Origin: DASXMT01 sp963803065
GTDB lineage: Bacteria > Actinomycetota > Acidimicrobiia > Acidimicrobiales > RAAP-2
Direction: 5' to 3'
Length of the DNA: 64,000 nucleotides
NCBI GenBank assembly: GCA_963803065.1
Contig: CAWDKW010000008.1
Location: forward strand, 124,001-188,000
In this document: positions 1 to 8,451 of the stretch, piece by piece
Position numbering within the stretch: position 1 is the first letter of the stretch
Layout: each line of letters begins with the position of its first letter
The notes under the pieces: generated by a model
What the model was told of the DNA's origin: nothing
What the model saw: only the letters and a program-made list of their open reading frames with translations
Databases searched by the model: none
Translations under genes and position numbers: made by a program

Positions 1-2
1 TG

Positions 3-53
3 CACCAGTTCATCCAGCACCACTTCACGCACTTGCCAACGACCAGGGGGTAG
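3..53 (+). CDS. Possible C-terminal tail of an upstream gene (partial)
   Basis: An open frame enters from the left edge and ends at TAG 51-53, reading HQFIQHHFTHLPTTRG. The stop lies just before the start of the next gene and the codons end mainly in G or C, as in real genes here. Only 16 codons are visible, so no family can be assigned and it may be non-coding. Confidence 0.3.
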   Translation, partial: HQFIQHHFTHLPTTRG

Positions 54-57
54 CTCC

Positions 58-1194
58 ATGACATCAGGAACCGCCAGTACCGACCTGTCTCCCAACCGGG
101 ACATCATCGGGCGCGACGAGATCGACGATTTCGAAGCCATTCTCTCGGTGGTCGGCCACGAGGATCCGAGCGGCCACCACGATGTGCACAACGAGTACGA
201 CACCACGTTCACGTGGGACTACGAAAAAGGGGCACGGCCCAAGCTCAACAAGCTCTACGAGAAGGCCAAGCGGTCGCAGTGGAACGGCGAGACCGACCTG
301 CCCTGGGACACCGATGTCGACCAGGAGGCGTTGGTCATCGCCAACGCCGCCGCCACCGGTGGCTTTGGGGGCGACATCGACCTGTCCGGGACGCCGCTCG
401 TGTCCTGGGGCGACAAGGAATGGCTCCAGTTCGGAGTGGAAAGCCAGAACTGGACGTTGTCGCAGTTCCTCCACGGCGAGCAGGGAGCGCTCCTGTGCAC
501 GTCCAAGATCGTGGAGTCGGTACCGTGGATCGACGCCAAGTACTACGCGGCGACCCAGGTCATGGACGAGGCCCGCCACGTCGAGGTGTTCGCCAAGTAC
601 CTCAACGAGAAGCTCTCGGGCCACTACCCGATCAATGCCCACCTCGGGGCGCTCCTCGACGACATCATCAGCGACAGTCGCTGGGACATGACCTACCTGG
701 GCATGCAGATCATGGTGGAGGGTCTGGCCCTCGCCGCTTTCGGCTTCATGCGTCAGATGACCACGGACCCGCTGCTCCAGAAACTGCTCCGCTACGTCAT
801 GGCCGACGAGGCCCGTCACGTGGCGTTCGGCGTGCTCAGCCTCCAGGAGTACTACGGCGGCCTGTCCGCCCACGAGCTGCGCGAACGTCAGGAGTTCGCC
901 TTCGAGGCGGCGGTCAGGATGCGCGACCGGTTCCTGCAGCAAGAGGTCTGGGATCGCATGGGCGTCGACCCCAAGGCCGTGGTGCCCGTCCTGCAGCAGG
1001 CCCCTGATCGCGCCGTGTTCCAGGGGCTCTTGTTCTCGAAGATCGTGCCCAACTGCAAGAAGCTGGGATTGCTCGACGGCGCCGATGGCTGGCTGCGGAC
1101 CAAGTTCACCGAGCTCGGTGTCATCCAGTTCGAGGATTGGGCCGACACGGGCGAGGAGTACGAGGACTTCGCCGCGGTGCCGGCCGCCTCGTAG
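58..1194 (+). CDS. Ferritin-like diiron protein (oxygenase/R2-like fold)
   Basis: This 378-residue protein carries the two half-sites of a diiron helical bundle: Glu141, then Glu171 and His174 in DEARHVEVF, and Glu221, then Glu251 and His254 in DEARHVAFG. That E...ExxH...E...ExxH order is typical of ferritin-like oxygenases, ribonucleotide reductase R2 relatives and AurF-type N-oxygenases. I infer a cytosolic oxidase or oxygenase; the substrate cannot be read from sequence. ATG 58 follows AGGGGG at 45-50 with a 7-base gap, a good ribosome-binding site. No signal peptide or membrane segment is visible. It stands alone upstream of the dapA leader, so context gives no pathway hint. Confidence 0.8.
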   Translation: MTSGTASTDLSPNRDIIGRDEIDDFEAILSVVGHEDPSGHHDVHNEYDTTFTWDYEKGARPKLNKLYEKAKRSQWNGETDLPWDTDVDQEALVIANAAATGGFGGDIDLSGTPLVSWGDKEWLQFGVESQNWTLSQFLHGEQGALLCTSKIVESVPWIDAKYYAATQVMDEARHVEVFAKYLNEKLSGHYPINAHLGALLDDIISDSRWDMTYLGMQIMVEGLALAAFGFMRQMTTDPLLQKLLRYVMADEARHVAFGVLSLQEYYGGLSAHELRERQEFAFEAAVRMRDRFLQQEVWDRMGVDPKAVVPVLQQAPDRAVFQGLLFSKIVPNCKKLGLLDGADGWLRTKFTELGVIQFEDWADTGEEYEDFAAVPAAS

Positions 1195-1235
1195 CCACTG
1201 AGGGTCGATCAACGGGGGCACCCGGTACCTGCTGG

Positions 1236-1241
1236 TAGCCT
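1236..1241 (+). promoter_or_regulatory. -10 element TAGCCT for the dapA leader ORF
   Basis: TAGCCT ends eight bases before ATG 1250, the start of a 13-codon ORF just ahead of dapA. This matches the leaderless arrangement seen at many other genes in the window. No convincing -35 is visible. Confidence 0.5.
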
Positions 1242-1249
1242 GCGCCATC

Positions 1250-1291
1250 ATGACGTTCGCAGAACCGACCGTGTCGCCGCCGGAGCGCTGA
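1250..1291 (+). CDS. Short leader ORF before dapA (MTFAEPTVSPPER)
   Basis: A 13-codon ORF starts at ATG 1250, eight bases after a TAGCCT -10 element, and stops at TGA 1289-1291, six bases before dapA ATG 1298. The dapA ribosome-binding site (GGAG, 1282-1285) lies inside its last codons. Translation of the leader would therefore deliver ribosomes to dapA. The Pro-Pro pair three codons before the stop could slow ribosomes. There are no lysine codons, so it is not an obvious lysine attenuator. Its reality is inferred only from position. Confidence 0.4.
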   Translation: MTFAEPTVSPPER

Positions 1292-1297
1292 ACGCCG

Positions 1298-2215
1298 ATG
1301 GGACGATTCGGAACCGTGCTCACCGCCATGGTCACGCCCTTCGACGACGATGGAGCGCTCGATGTCGACGGCGCAGCCACGCTGGCCCGCCACCTGGCCG
1401 ACAACGGGAGCGACGGTCTGGTGGTGGCGGGGACGACCGGTGAGGGCCCTGTCCTGTCCGACCAGGAGATGGCAGACCTGTGGCGGGCGGTGGCCGATGC
1501 CGTGACCATCCCGGTCGTCGCCGGGACAGGGACCAACGACACCGCTCATGCCATCGCCCTCACCCAGGCCGCGGCGGGTGCGGGCGTCCAGGGCGTCCTG
1601 GTGGTGACGCCCTACTACAGCCGCCCCTCCTCCGCCGGACTGTCGGCTCACTTCCGGGCCGTGGCCGGCGCCACCGACCTGCCCGTTCTGCTCTACGACA
1701 TCCCCGTCCGTACGGGTCGGAGAATCGGCACCGAGTTGCTCATCGAATTGGGGAACGAGGTGGGGAACATCGTCGGGGTCAAGGACTCCACCGCCGATCC
1801 CGCCGCCGCCGCCCGGGTGGTGGCGGAGACGCCGGATTCGTTCGAGCTCTACTCCGGGGACGACCCCCTGACGCTGCCCCTGCTGGCCGTGGGCGGCGTG
1901 GGCATCGTCAGCGTGGCCGCCCACTGGGCCGGCACCCTGCTGGCCGAGATGGTCGCTGCCTTCTGGTCGGGAGATCTGGTCCGGGCGCGCGAGGTCAACT
2001 CCCGGCTCTTCGAGTCCTATCAGTTCGAGTCGTCCGAAGCCTTTCCCAACCCGATGCCGGCCAAGGCGGCGTGCCGGGCATTGGGCCTGCCCGCCGGGCA
2101 GTGCCGTCTCCCCAACGCGGTGGCCCCGGTCTCGCTCGACGATCAGGCTCGTTACGTGGTCGAGCGGGTCGGACGGGCCTCGAGCGGTGCGCCCGTACGT
2201 GATTCGATTGGCTGA
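1298..2215 (+). CDS. dapA: 4-hydroxy-tetrahydrodipicolinate synthase
   Basis: DapA condenses pyruvate with aspartate semialdehyde, the first committed step of diaminopimelate and lysine synthesis. The 305 residues form one TIM barrel of normal family length. Visible signatures are AGTTGEG with Thr46 and Thr47, the catalytic Tyr133 in LLYDIPVRTG, and the Schiff-base lysine Lys162 in VGVKDS. ATG 1298 is preceded by GGAG at 1282-1285, somewhat far at 12 bases, and by a short leader ORF. It is followed directly by the RNase J gene, as in other Actinobacteria. dapF, dapC, dapD and dapE lie 10-14 kb downstream on the same strand. Confidence 0.96.
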   Translation: MGRFGTVLTAMVTPFDDDGALDVDGAATLARHLADNGSDGLVVAGTTGEGPVLSDQEMADLWRAVADAVTIPVVAGTGTNDTAHAIALTQAAAGAGVQGVLVVTPYYSRPSSAGLSAHFRAVAGATDLPVLLYDIPVRTGRRIGTELLIELGNEVGNIVGVKDSTADPAAAARVVAETPDSFELYSGDDPLTLPLLAVGGVGIVSVAAHWAGTLLAEMVAAFWSGDLVRAREVNSRLFESYQFESSEAFPNPMPAKAACRALGLPAGQCRLPNAVAPVSLDDQARYVVERVGRASSGAPVRDSIG

Positions 2216-4235
2216 TCCTGGTCGGGGCGCCGAACGGTCCCAGCCTGGCACGGGGTCCCGGACCGAGGGACGGGGCCGTCGACGCCGGTCGGGAGGCGAC
2301 AACCAGCCGCCCGGCGGTACCGGCAAGGCCAAGACGCCGTCTCCCAGGGGTACGGCGAGCGGATCGAGGGGCACGGCGAGATCGGCCACCACGTCGGCAC
2401 CGCTGAGCACGAAAACCTCGGCGAGCACGAAGGCCGTGGCCAATCAGAAGGAGTCGGCGAGCACGAAAACCTCGGCGAGCACGAAAACCTCGGCGAGCAA
2501 GAAGACGTCGGCCAAGCAGAAGACAGGGGAGAGGACGGCGCGGATCGCCTCGCCCGCCTCCCGCGGGAACAGGCCACAGCCGGTTCGCGTGGTGTTCCTC
2601 GGCGGCTTGGGCGAGATCGGCCGGAACTGCGCCTGCATCGAGGTCGACGGCCGCATCCTGGTCCTCGACTGCGGGATCATGTTCCCCGAGCCCGACATGC
2701 TCGGCGTCGATCTGGTCCTGCCCGACTTCACCTACCTACGCGAGAACGCCGACCGGGTCGACGCCGTCATCCTCACCCACGGCCACGAGGATCACACCGG
2801 CGGGTTGGCCTTCCTCCTTCGAGACTTCCCCGTCACCGTCTACGGTTCCGAGCTGACCCTGGGACTGGCCCGGAACCGGGTGGAAGAGGCAGGACTGCTG
2901 GCCGCGGCCACGTTCATCCCGGTGGTCGACGGCGAACGTCGACGGATCGGCCCCTGCGACGTCGAGTTCATCCCGGTGACCCACTCGGTCCCGAGCGCCT
3001 TCGCCACCGTCTTCCACACGCCCCAGGGCGTGGTCCTGCACTCGGGGGACTTCAAGCTCGACCTCCACCCGGTGGACGGTCGCCGCACCGATCTGGCCCG
3101 CATGGGCGCCCTCGGCGCCGGCCCGGGTGTCCGCCTGTTGCTGGCCGACTCGACCAACGCCGAGGAGCCCGGGTTCACCGCATCGGAGTCGACGGTCGGG
3201 ATAACGCTGCGACGGGTCTTCCTGGCCCGTCCCGGTCGTCGCTTCGTGGTGACCTGCTTCGCCAGCCACATCCACCGGGTGCAGCAGGTGGCCGACGCGG
3301 CCATCGCCGGCGGCCGAAAGGTGGCCACCCTCGGGCGTTCGATGCAGAAGAACGTGGCCCTGGCCCGCCAGCTCGGCCTCCTGCACATCCCCGACCAGGC
3401 CTTCATCGACATCGAGAACGTCGACGACCTCGAGCCGGGCCAGGTCTGCGTCATCTCCACCGGCTCGCAGGGCGAGCCCATGTCGGCCCTGTCCCGGTTG
3501 GCCGTCGGCGAGAACCGGTTCTTCAAGCTCCACGAGGACGATGTCGTCGTCATCAGCGCCCACCCCATCCCGGGCAACGAGTGGTCGGTCGGCCGGGTCA
3601 TCGACGGGCTGTACCGACGGGGCGTCGAGGTGATCCATTCCGGGGTGGACAACGTCCATGTCAGCGGCCACGCCAAGCAGGGCGAGCTGGCCACCTTGCT
3701 CTCGGTGACCCGACCCGACTACTTCATCCCCGTCCACGGTGAGTACCGGCACATGGCCAATCACATCGAGCTGGCCGCCACCATGGGCATCGGCGGCGAC
3801 CGGGTGCTGCTGTGCGAGGATGGGGACGCGGTGCGCCTCGATGCGGACGGTCTGCGGCGGGACGGCGAGGTCCCGGGCGGCTACCTCTTCGTAGACGGGA
3901 GCACGGTGGGGGACATCGGACGCGGCGTCTTGCGAGATCGCCGGGTGCTGGCCGAAGAGGGCGTGGTCATGGTGGTGGCCACGGTCGACCTCCATCGGGG
4001 GGAAGTAGTGGGGCCGCCCCAGATCCACACCCGGGGCTGGGCCCACGCGCCCGAGACGGGCACGTTTCTCGACGACGCCCGCCTGCTGGTCACCGAGGCC
4101 CTGGAGAAGATGCTGGCCGAGGAGAACCACGACCACGAGGCTCTCAACCGCGTGGCCCGCAAGGCCGTCGGGAAGCTGATCGGGGAGCGTACCCGCCAAC
4201 GCCCGATGATCGTCCCCGTCATCGTCACCGTCTGA
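2187..4235 (+). CDS. rnj: Ribonuclease J with a long basic N-terminal extension
   Basis: RNase J is a zinc-dependent beta-CASP ribonuclease with endo- and 5' exonuclease activity in RNA decay and rRNA maturation. The metal motif HGHEDH lies at residues 198-203, and a later histidine signature is seen in VSGHAKQGEL. The catalytic core starts near residue 132. The first 130 residues are low-complexity and rich in Arg, Ser, Thr and Lys, including repeats of SASTKT encoded by an 18-bp tandem repeat. The longest frame begins at GTG 2187, overlapping dapA by 29 bases; GTG 2199 or TTG 2208 are alternative starts. The dapA-rnj order is conserved in Actinobacteria. The tail may bind RNA, by analogy with other basic RNase tails. 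Confidence 0.93.
   Translation: MRPYVIRLADPGRGAERSQPGTGSRTEGRGRRRRSGGDNQPPGGTGKAKTPSPRGTASGSRGTARSATTSAPLSTKTSASTKAVANQKESASTKTSASTKTSASKKTSAKQKTGERTARIASPASRGNRPQPVRVVFLGGLGEIGRNCACIEVDGRILVLDCGIMFPEPDMLGVDLVLPDFTYLRENADRVDAVILTHGHEDHTGGLAFLLRDFPVTVYGSELTLGLARNRVEEAGLLAAATFIPVVDGERRRIGPCDVEFIPVTHSVPSAFATVFHTPQGVVLHSGDFKLDLHPVDGRRTDLARMGALGAGPGVRLLLADSTNAEEPGFTASESTVGITLRRVFLARPGRRFVVTCFASHIHRVQQVADAAIAGGRKVATLGRSMQKNVALARQLGLLHIPDQAFIDIENVDDLEPGQVCVISTGSQGEPMSALSRLAVGENRFFKLHEDDVVVISAHPIPGNEWSVGRVIDGLYRRGVEVIHSGVDNVHVSGHAKQGELATLLSVTRPDYFIPVHGEYRHMANHIELAATMGIGGDRVLLCEDGDAVRLDADGLRRDGEVPGGYLFVDGSTVGDIGRGVLRDRRVLAEEGVVMVVATVDLHRGEVVGPPQIHTRGWAHAPETGTFLDDARLLVTEALEKMLAEENHDHEALNRVARKAVGKLIGERTRQRPMIVPVIVTV
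2454..2525 (+). repeat. 18-bp tandem repeat inside the rnj tail
   Basis: Four adjacent 18-bp units start at 2454, 2472, 2490 and 2508. The first two are identical (TCGGCGAGCACGAAAACC) and the last two diverged. They encode Ser/Lys/Thr repeats of the RNase J extension and keep frame, so copy-number change would lengthen the tail without breaking the gene. A related partial copy lies just upstream near 2404. Confidence 0.85.
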
Positions 4236-4294
4236 CATCCACGGAGGTCAGCCTGGGATCGGGCGCCATCCACGGAGCGACCAGGGACCGGTAG

Positions 4295-4300
4295 TAACCT
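4295..4300 (+). promoter_or_regulatory. -10 element TAACCT for ftsK
   Basis: TAACCT ends nine bases before GTG 4310. With a transcription start 7-9 bases downstream of the -10 element, the mRNA would begin at or just before the start codon. No Shine-Dalgarno sequence precedes the GTG. Confidence 0.5.
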
Positions 4301-4309
4301 GACGGCACT

Positions 4310-6796
4310 GTGACGACCACTACACGGCGCCCGGCAGGTCGCCACGGCGCAGCGCGGTCCAAGGCTAAAGCCGGAGGTCGCACAGCGTCAGCCCGTTCCG
4401 GCAAGCCGTCCTCAGCCAAGAAGCGCACCGCTCGGAAACCGGCAGGCGGCTCGCGCGCCAAGACGCAGGCCGCCCAGCGCCCGTCCGGCCCGCTGAGCGG
4501 TGCCTGGGAGGTCGTCGCCGAGCACGCCGCCGACGTGTGGGGCGTCGTGCTCGTCACCGTTGGGGTCCTCTCGGCCCTGGCCCTCTATGTGGACGCCCTC
4601 GGGCCGGTGGGCCACGCCGTGCGGGAGAGCCTGGGCGCGTTGATGGGCTGGGCGCGCTTTCTAGTTCCGGTGGCCTGTGTGGCAGTGGGCGTCAGGCTGA
4701 TCGCCGGCCGGCGGGAGACCGATGACGGCGAGATCAGGCGGGAGCCGATCAGAGCCGTGCTCGGCGCCGGACTGGCCTTGCTTGCCGTCTCGGGGCTCGC
4801 TGCCCTGGCGGGAGGGTCGCCACGGCTTGGCGCGACGACCGCGGAGCTTTCGGGAGCGGGTGGGTGGTTGGGCGCGCTGGTCGGGAACCCGCTTCACAAC
4901 GGACTGGGGGCCTTCGGCGCCGGCGTGGTGCTGGTAGCCGTGTTCATCGTGGCCGCCATCATCTTCACCGGGATATCGGTGCGGACGGCGGCGGGCGCGC
5001 TGGCTCGCGGGTATCGCAGGCTGGCCTCGGCCTTCCGGGGATCCGGGGCGGCGACTGCGGGCGGTACCACCGCCTCCTCACCGTTGGTGGTCGGGAACGG
5101 GGACCCGTTCGCCGGTGGTCCCATCACCTCGCCGGTGGTGACCGATCCGGCGCCGGCACCAGAGGATCGACCGGTCGAGCCCGAGCTCCCGTCCGATGGG
5201 GTGGGACCGCCCGACCCCGCGTTGCTGCCCGTCGCCGCAACCAGGAACGGCAAGGCCTCGCAGCTCGAGATGAAGCTCGGGCCGTCGGTGGGCGATTGGC
5301 GCCTGCCCCCGGCTTCGGTGCTGAAGCGAGCGAAGCCCCAAGCCATCGACGAGCGGGAGATCGATGCCTCGGGGGCAGCGCTGGTGGCCGCCCTGGCCGC
5401 TCACGGGGTGGACACCCGGCTGGTGGGTCGCACCGTCGGACCGTCGGTGACCCGGTACGAGCTGGAGCTCGGAGCCGGGGTGAAGGTGGCCAGGGTCACG
5501 TCGCTGTCCAAGGACATCGCCTACGCCATGGCGTCCCCCGACGTCCGAATCCTGGCCCCGATCCCCGGCAAGTCGGCCATCGGCGTGGAGGTGCCCAACC
5601 GGCGGCGCCAGCTGGTGGCCCTGGGTGACATCCTGGCCTCGACCGAGGCTGCCCAGGCCCACCAGCCACTGGAGGTGGCACTCGGCCGGGACATTGCCGG
5701 TCGGGCCGTCATGGTCAACCTGGCCGAGATGCCCCATGTGCTCGTCTCCGGAGCGACCGGGTCGGGAAAGTCGTCGTGCATCAACTCGGTGCTCGCGTCC
5801 ATCCTGATGCGAGCCACACCGGAGCAGGTCCGGTTGATCCTCATCGACCCCAAGCGCGTGGAGCTGGGCCAGTACAACGGGCTTCCCCACCTGCTCACCC
5901 AGGTGGTGGTGGACCCGAAGAAGGCGGCCAATGCACTGGCCTGGGCGGTCAAGGAGATGGAGCGCCGCTACGACCTGCTGGCCGAGGTGGGCATGCGGGA
6001 CATCACCGGGTTCAACACCGCCTTCGACCGGGGCGAGCTCGACGGGGCCGAGGAGGCGTTCTCGAGCCGGAGCCGTGGGGCCGAGCAGGACGAGGGCGAC
6101 GGGTCTGGCGCCGAGGAGCGACGGTACCAACGACTGCCGTTCATCCTGATCGTCGTGGACGAGTTGAATGATCTCATGATGGTGGCCGCCCGGGACGTCG
6201 AAGACTCGGTCTGCCGCATCGCTCAGATGGCGAGGGCCGTCGGGATCCACCTGGTCCTCGCCACCCAACGCCCCTCGGTCGACGTGATCACGGGCGTGAT
6301 CAAAGCCAATGTCCCGTCGCGTATGGCCTTTTCCGTCTCGTCTCTTTCGGACAGCCGGGTCATCCTCGACCAGCCCGGGGCCGAACGATTGATCGGCAAG
6401 GGCGACATGCTGCTGCTCACGGCGTCCTCCTCCAACCCCCAGCGGCTCCAGGCACCGTGGGTGAGCGAGGACGAGGTTCGGTCCGTCGTCGCCCACTGGC
6501 AGCGCCAGCGGGAGATGGAGGTCGTCGCCGGCATCGAGGAGGTCGACAGCTCCGTAGAACGTGGTGGCGGTCGCCGGGAGGACGATGACGATGACGAGTT
6601 GCTGGCTCAGGCCATCGACCTGGTCGTCCGTTCACAGCTCGGATCGACGTCGATGCTGCAACGCAAGCTCCGTGTCGGGTTTGCCCGGGCCGGGCGGCTG
6701 ATGGACCTCATGGAACGTCGGGGTGTGGTCGGTCCCTCCGAGGGGTCGAAGGCACGCAACGTCCTCATGACTCCCGAGGAACTCGACGGGCGCTGA
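4310..6796 (+). CDS. ftsK: DNA translocase FtsK/SpoIIIE
   Basis: FtsK pumps chromosomal DNA through the closing septum. The 828 residues show a basic Ala/Lys/Arg-rich start, then several hydrophobic segments between about residues 63 and 230 that anchor it in the membrane. A variable linker follows, then a RecA-like motor with Walker A GATGSGKSS at 481-489 and Walker B LIVVDELNDLMM. The C-terminus is a winged-helix gamma domain (QLGSTSMLQRKLRVGFARA), which in the family reads KOPS-type polar DNA sites. An acidic loop rich in Glu, Asp and Gly precedes Walker B. GTG 4310 follows a leaderless-type -10 element. The rnj-ftsK order is common in Actinobacteria. Confidence 0.95.
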   Translation: MTTTTRRPAGRHGAARSKAKAGGRTASARSGKPSSAKKRTARKPAGGSRAKTQAAQRPSGPLSGAWEVVAEHAADVWGVVLVTVGVLSALALYVDALGPVGHAVRESLGALMGWARFLVPVACVAVGVRLIAGRRETDDGEIRREPIRAVLGAGLALLAVSGLAALAGGSPRLGATTAELSGAGGWLGALVGNPLHNGLGAFGAGVVLVAVFIVAAIIFTGISVRTAAGALARGYRRLASAFRGSGAATAGGTTASSPLVVGNGDPFAGGPITSPVVTDPAPAPEDRPVEPELPSDGVGPPDPALLPVAATRNGKASQLEMKLGPSVGDWRLPPASVLKRAKPQAIDEREIDASGAALVAALAAHGVDTRLVGRTVGPSVTRYELELGAGVKVARVTSLSKDIAYAMASPDVRILAPIPGKSAIGVEVPNRRRQLVALGDILASTEAAQAHQPLEVALGRDIAGRAVMVNLAEMPHVLVSGATGSGKSSCINSVLASILMRATPEQVRLILIDPKRVELGQYNGLPHLLTQVVVDPKKAANALAWAVKEMERRYDLLAEVGMRDITGFNTAFDRGELDGAEEAFSSRSRGAEQDEGDGSGAEERRYQRLPFILIVVDELNDLMMVAARDVEDSVCRIAQMARAVGIHLVLATQRPSVDVITGVIKANVPSRMAFSVSSLSDSRVILDQPGAERLIGKGDMLLLTASSSNPQRLQAPWVSEDEVRSVVAHWQRQREMEVVAGIEEVDSSVERGGGRREDDDDDELLAQAIDLVVRSQLGSTSMLQRKLRVGFARAGRLMDLMERRGVVGPSEGSKARNVLMTPEELDGR

Positions 6797-6801
6797 CGCC
6801 G

Positions 6802-8352
6802 ATGGAGGAGGAGTCACAGGACGAAGGTTCGCCGCTGGGCGCCGGCCCGGACGGCCCGACGTCCACACTGCCACCCCTCGACGCCGAGATCGGGGATGCC
6901 CTCGACGGCGAGGGAGACGCCCCCGCCGTCGGCCCCACGCTCCACCCCGAGCCGCTCGCCCTGCCGCCCGCGCCTGCTCCGGCGCTCCTGCCGCCGCCGC
7001 CGCCTCCGGCGCTCCTGCCCGCGCCGCCTCCGGCGTCCCCGGCCCTGGTGCTGCCTCCCCCTCCGCTGCCCGCGCCCGACGTCCTCTCGGAGGACTCCTC
7101 GCCCGAGCGTGGTGCCGATCGACGGCAACGCCGGCGCCGCCGCCGCCGGGTGGGCATCGTCGTCATGGTCCTGTTCGTAGTGGTGGCGGCGCTGGTCGTG
7201 GTGCAGCTCCGGCGGGCGACGCCAGAGCCGACAGTGCGGGCGACGCTGGCCGGTTCCACGGTCGTGCCCGGCACGCCGCCGGCCCTGTCGTGGCCGTCGT
7301 CGGGGTACGCGGCCGTCGCCATCCCGGCGCTCGGCTACGAGGCACAGTCGCGTCCCGAGGTGCCGGTCCCCGTGGCCAGCCTGGCCAAGATGATGGCAGC
7401 GGTGGTGATCCTGCATGACCACCCCCTGACCGCAGGGGCAGACGGCCCGTCGGTCACCATCACCGCCGAGGACGTGGCCCAGGACAGCACCGACGTCAGC
7501 TCCGACCAGTCGACCGTGCCCGTGACCGTCGGCGAGGTGTTGACCGAGCGCCAGCTGCTCGAGGGCCTACTGATCCGATCAGCCAACAATATGGCCTTCA
7601 CCTTGGCCAACTGGGACGCCGGTAGCGTTCCTGCCTTCGTCGCCAAGATGAACGCGGGTGCCAGCCAGTTGGGCATGGCCCAGACCCACTACGTCGATGT
7701 CAGCGGCTACGACGCCGGATCGGTCTCCACCGCGGCCGACAGCTTGAAGGTGGCAGCCAGGGGCCTCGCCGACCCTGCGTTCGCCGCCATCGTGGCCATG
7801 CCCACGGTGACGCTCCCGGTGGTGGGCACCGTTCCCAACATCGTGACCCAGGTCGGTGCCTATGGGATCGTCGGGGTGAAGTCGGGTATTACCAACGCCT
7901 CCGGCCCCTGCCTGGTGCTGGCGTCGAACCGCACGGTTGGGGGGCAGACGGTGCAGGCGATCGCGGCGACCACTGACCAGCAGCCCTCGGGGCCGAGCGT
8001 GTTCCAGAATGCTGCGGTGGTGGACGAGGGCCTGATTGTCGCGGCGCTCGGCGCGGTGGTCGAGACCGCGGTGACTGGTCCGGGCCATACGGTAGGAACG
8101 GTCGGGTCGGCGTGGGGCGGCGCCCGTCACGACGTCCCCGTGGTGACGACCGCCGGCGCCACCCTCCTGGCCGTGCCCGGTCAGAGCGTTGCCGCGACGC
8201 TGATCGATCGACCCGTCGCCACCGGCGCCCCGTCCGGCACTCCGGTGGGCCGGATGGCCTACGCATCCGGACCGGAACGCCGGGTCGTGCCACTGCGCAC
8301 GACTGCCTCGGTGCCTGCCCCGTCACTGTGGTGGCGGTTGACACGGATGTGA
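6802..8352 (+). CDS. Membrane-anchored D-alanyl-D-alanine carboxypeptidase (class A PBP, peptidase S11)
   Basis: The enzyme trims the terminal D-Ala from peptidoglycan peptides outside the cell. Penicillin-binding motifs are present: SLAK at 192-195 (nucleophile Ser192), SAN at 259-261 and KSG at 359-361 in place of the commoner KTG. The N-terminal 110 residues are cytoplasmic and very Pro/Ala-rich, followed by an Arg cluster and one transmembrane helix at about 116-133, so it is a type II membrane protein rather than a secreted one. It begins 5 bases after the ftsK stop, so the two are probably co-transcribed. The function of the proline-rich tail is unknown. Confidence 0.88.
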   Translation: MEEESQDEGSPLGAGPDGPTSTLPPLDAEIGDALDGEGDAPAVGPTLHPEPLALPPAPAPALLPPPPPPALLPAPPPASPALVLPPPPLPAPDVLSEDSSPERGADRRQRRRRRRRVGIVVMVLFVVVAALVVVQLRRATPEPTVRATLAGSTVVPGTPPALSWPSSGYAAVAIPALGYEAQSRPEVPVPVASLAKMMAAVVILHDHPLTAGADGPSVTITAEDVAQDSTDVSSDQSTVPVTVGEVLTERQLLEGLLIRSANNMAFTLANWDAGSVPAFVAKMNAGASQLGMAQTHYVDVSGYDAGSVSTAADSLKVAARGLADPAFAAIVAMPTVTLPVVGTVPNIVTQVGAYGIVGVKSGITNASGPCLVLASNRTVGGQTVQAIAATTDQQPSGPSVFQNAAVVDEGLIVAALGAVVETAVTGPGHTVGTVGSAWGGARHDVPVVTTAGATLLAVPGQSVAATLIDRPVATGAPSGTPVGRMAYASGPERRVVPLRTTASVPAPSLWWRLTRM

Positions 8353-8438
8353 GACGTCGGACTCCCGATAGTCCGTTCGATCCCCCCGAACACTGAGGAC
8401 GGACCACGGTCGTCCCGGCGTGAACGATCGGTGACGAC

Positions 8439-8444
8439 TACCCT
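8439..8444 (+). promoter_or_regulatory. -10 element TACCCT for thrB
   Basis: TACCCT ends seven bases before GTG 8452. It argues that thrB starts at 8452 and not at the in-frame GTG 8431 upstream, because the -10 element would otherwise lie inside the gene. Confidence 0.6.
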
Positions 8445-8451
8445 GACCCGG

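Noticed and set aside
1195..1297. A lysine riboswitch before dapA.
   Set aside because: The gap is only about 100 bases and is occupied by a -10 element and a short ORF, too small for the lysine riboswitch.
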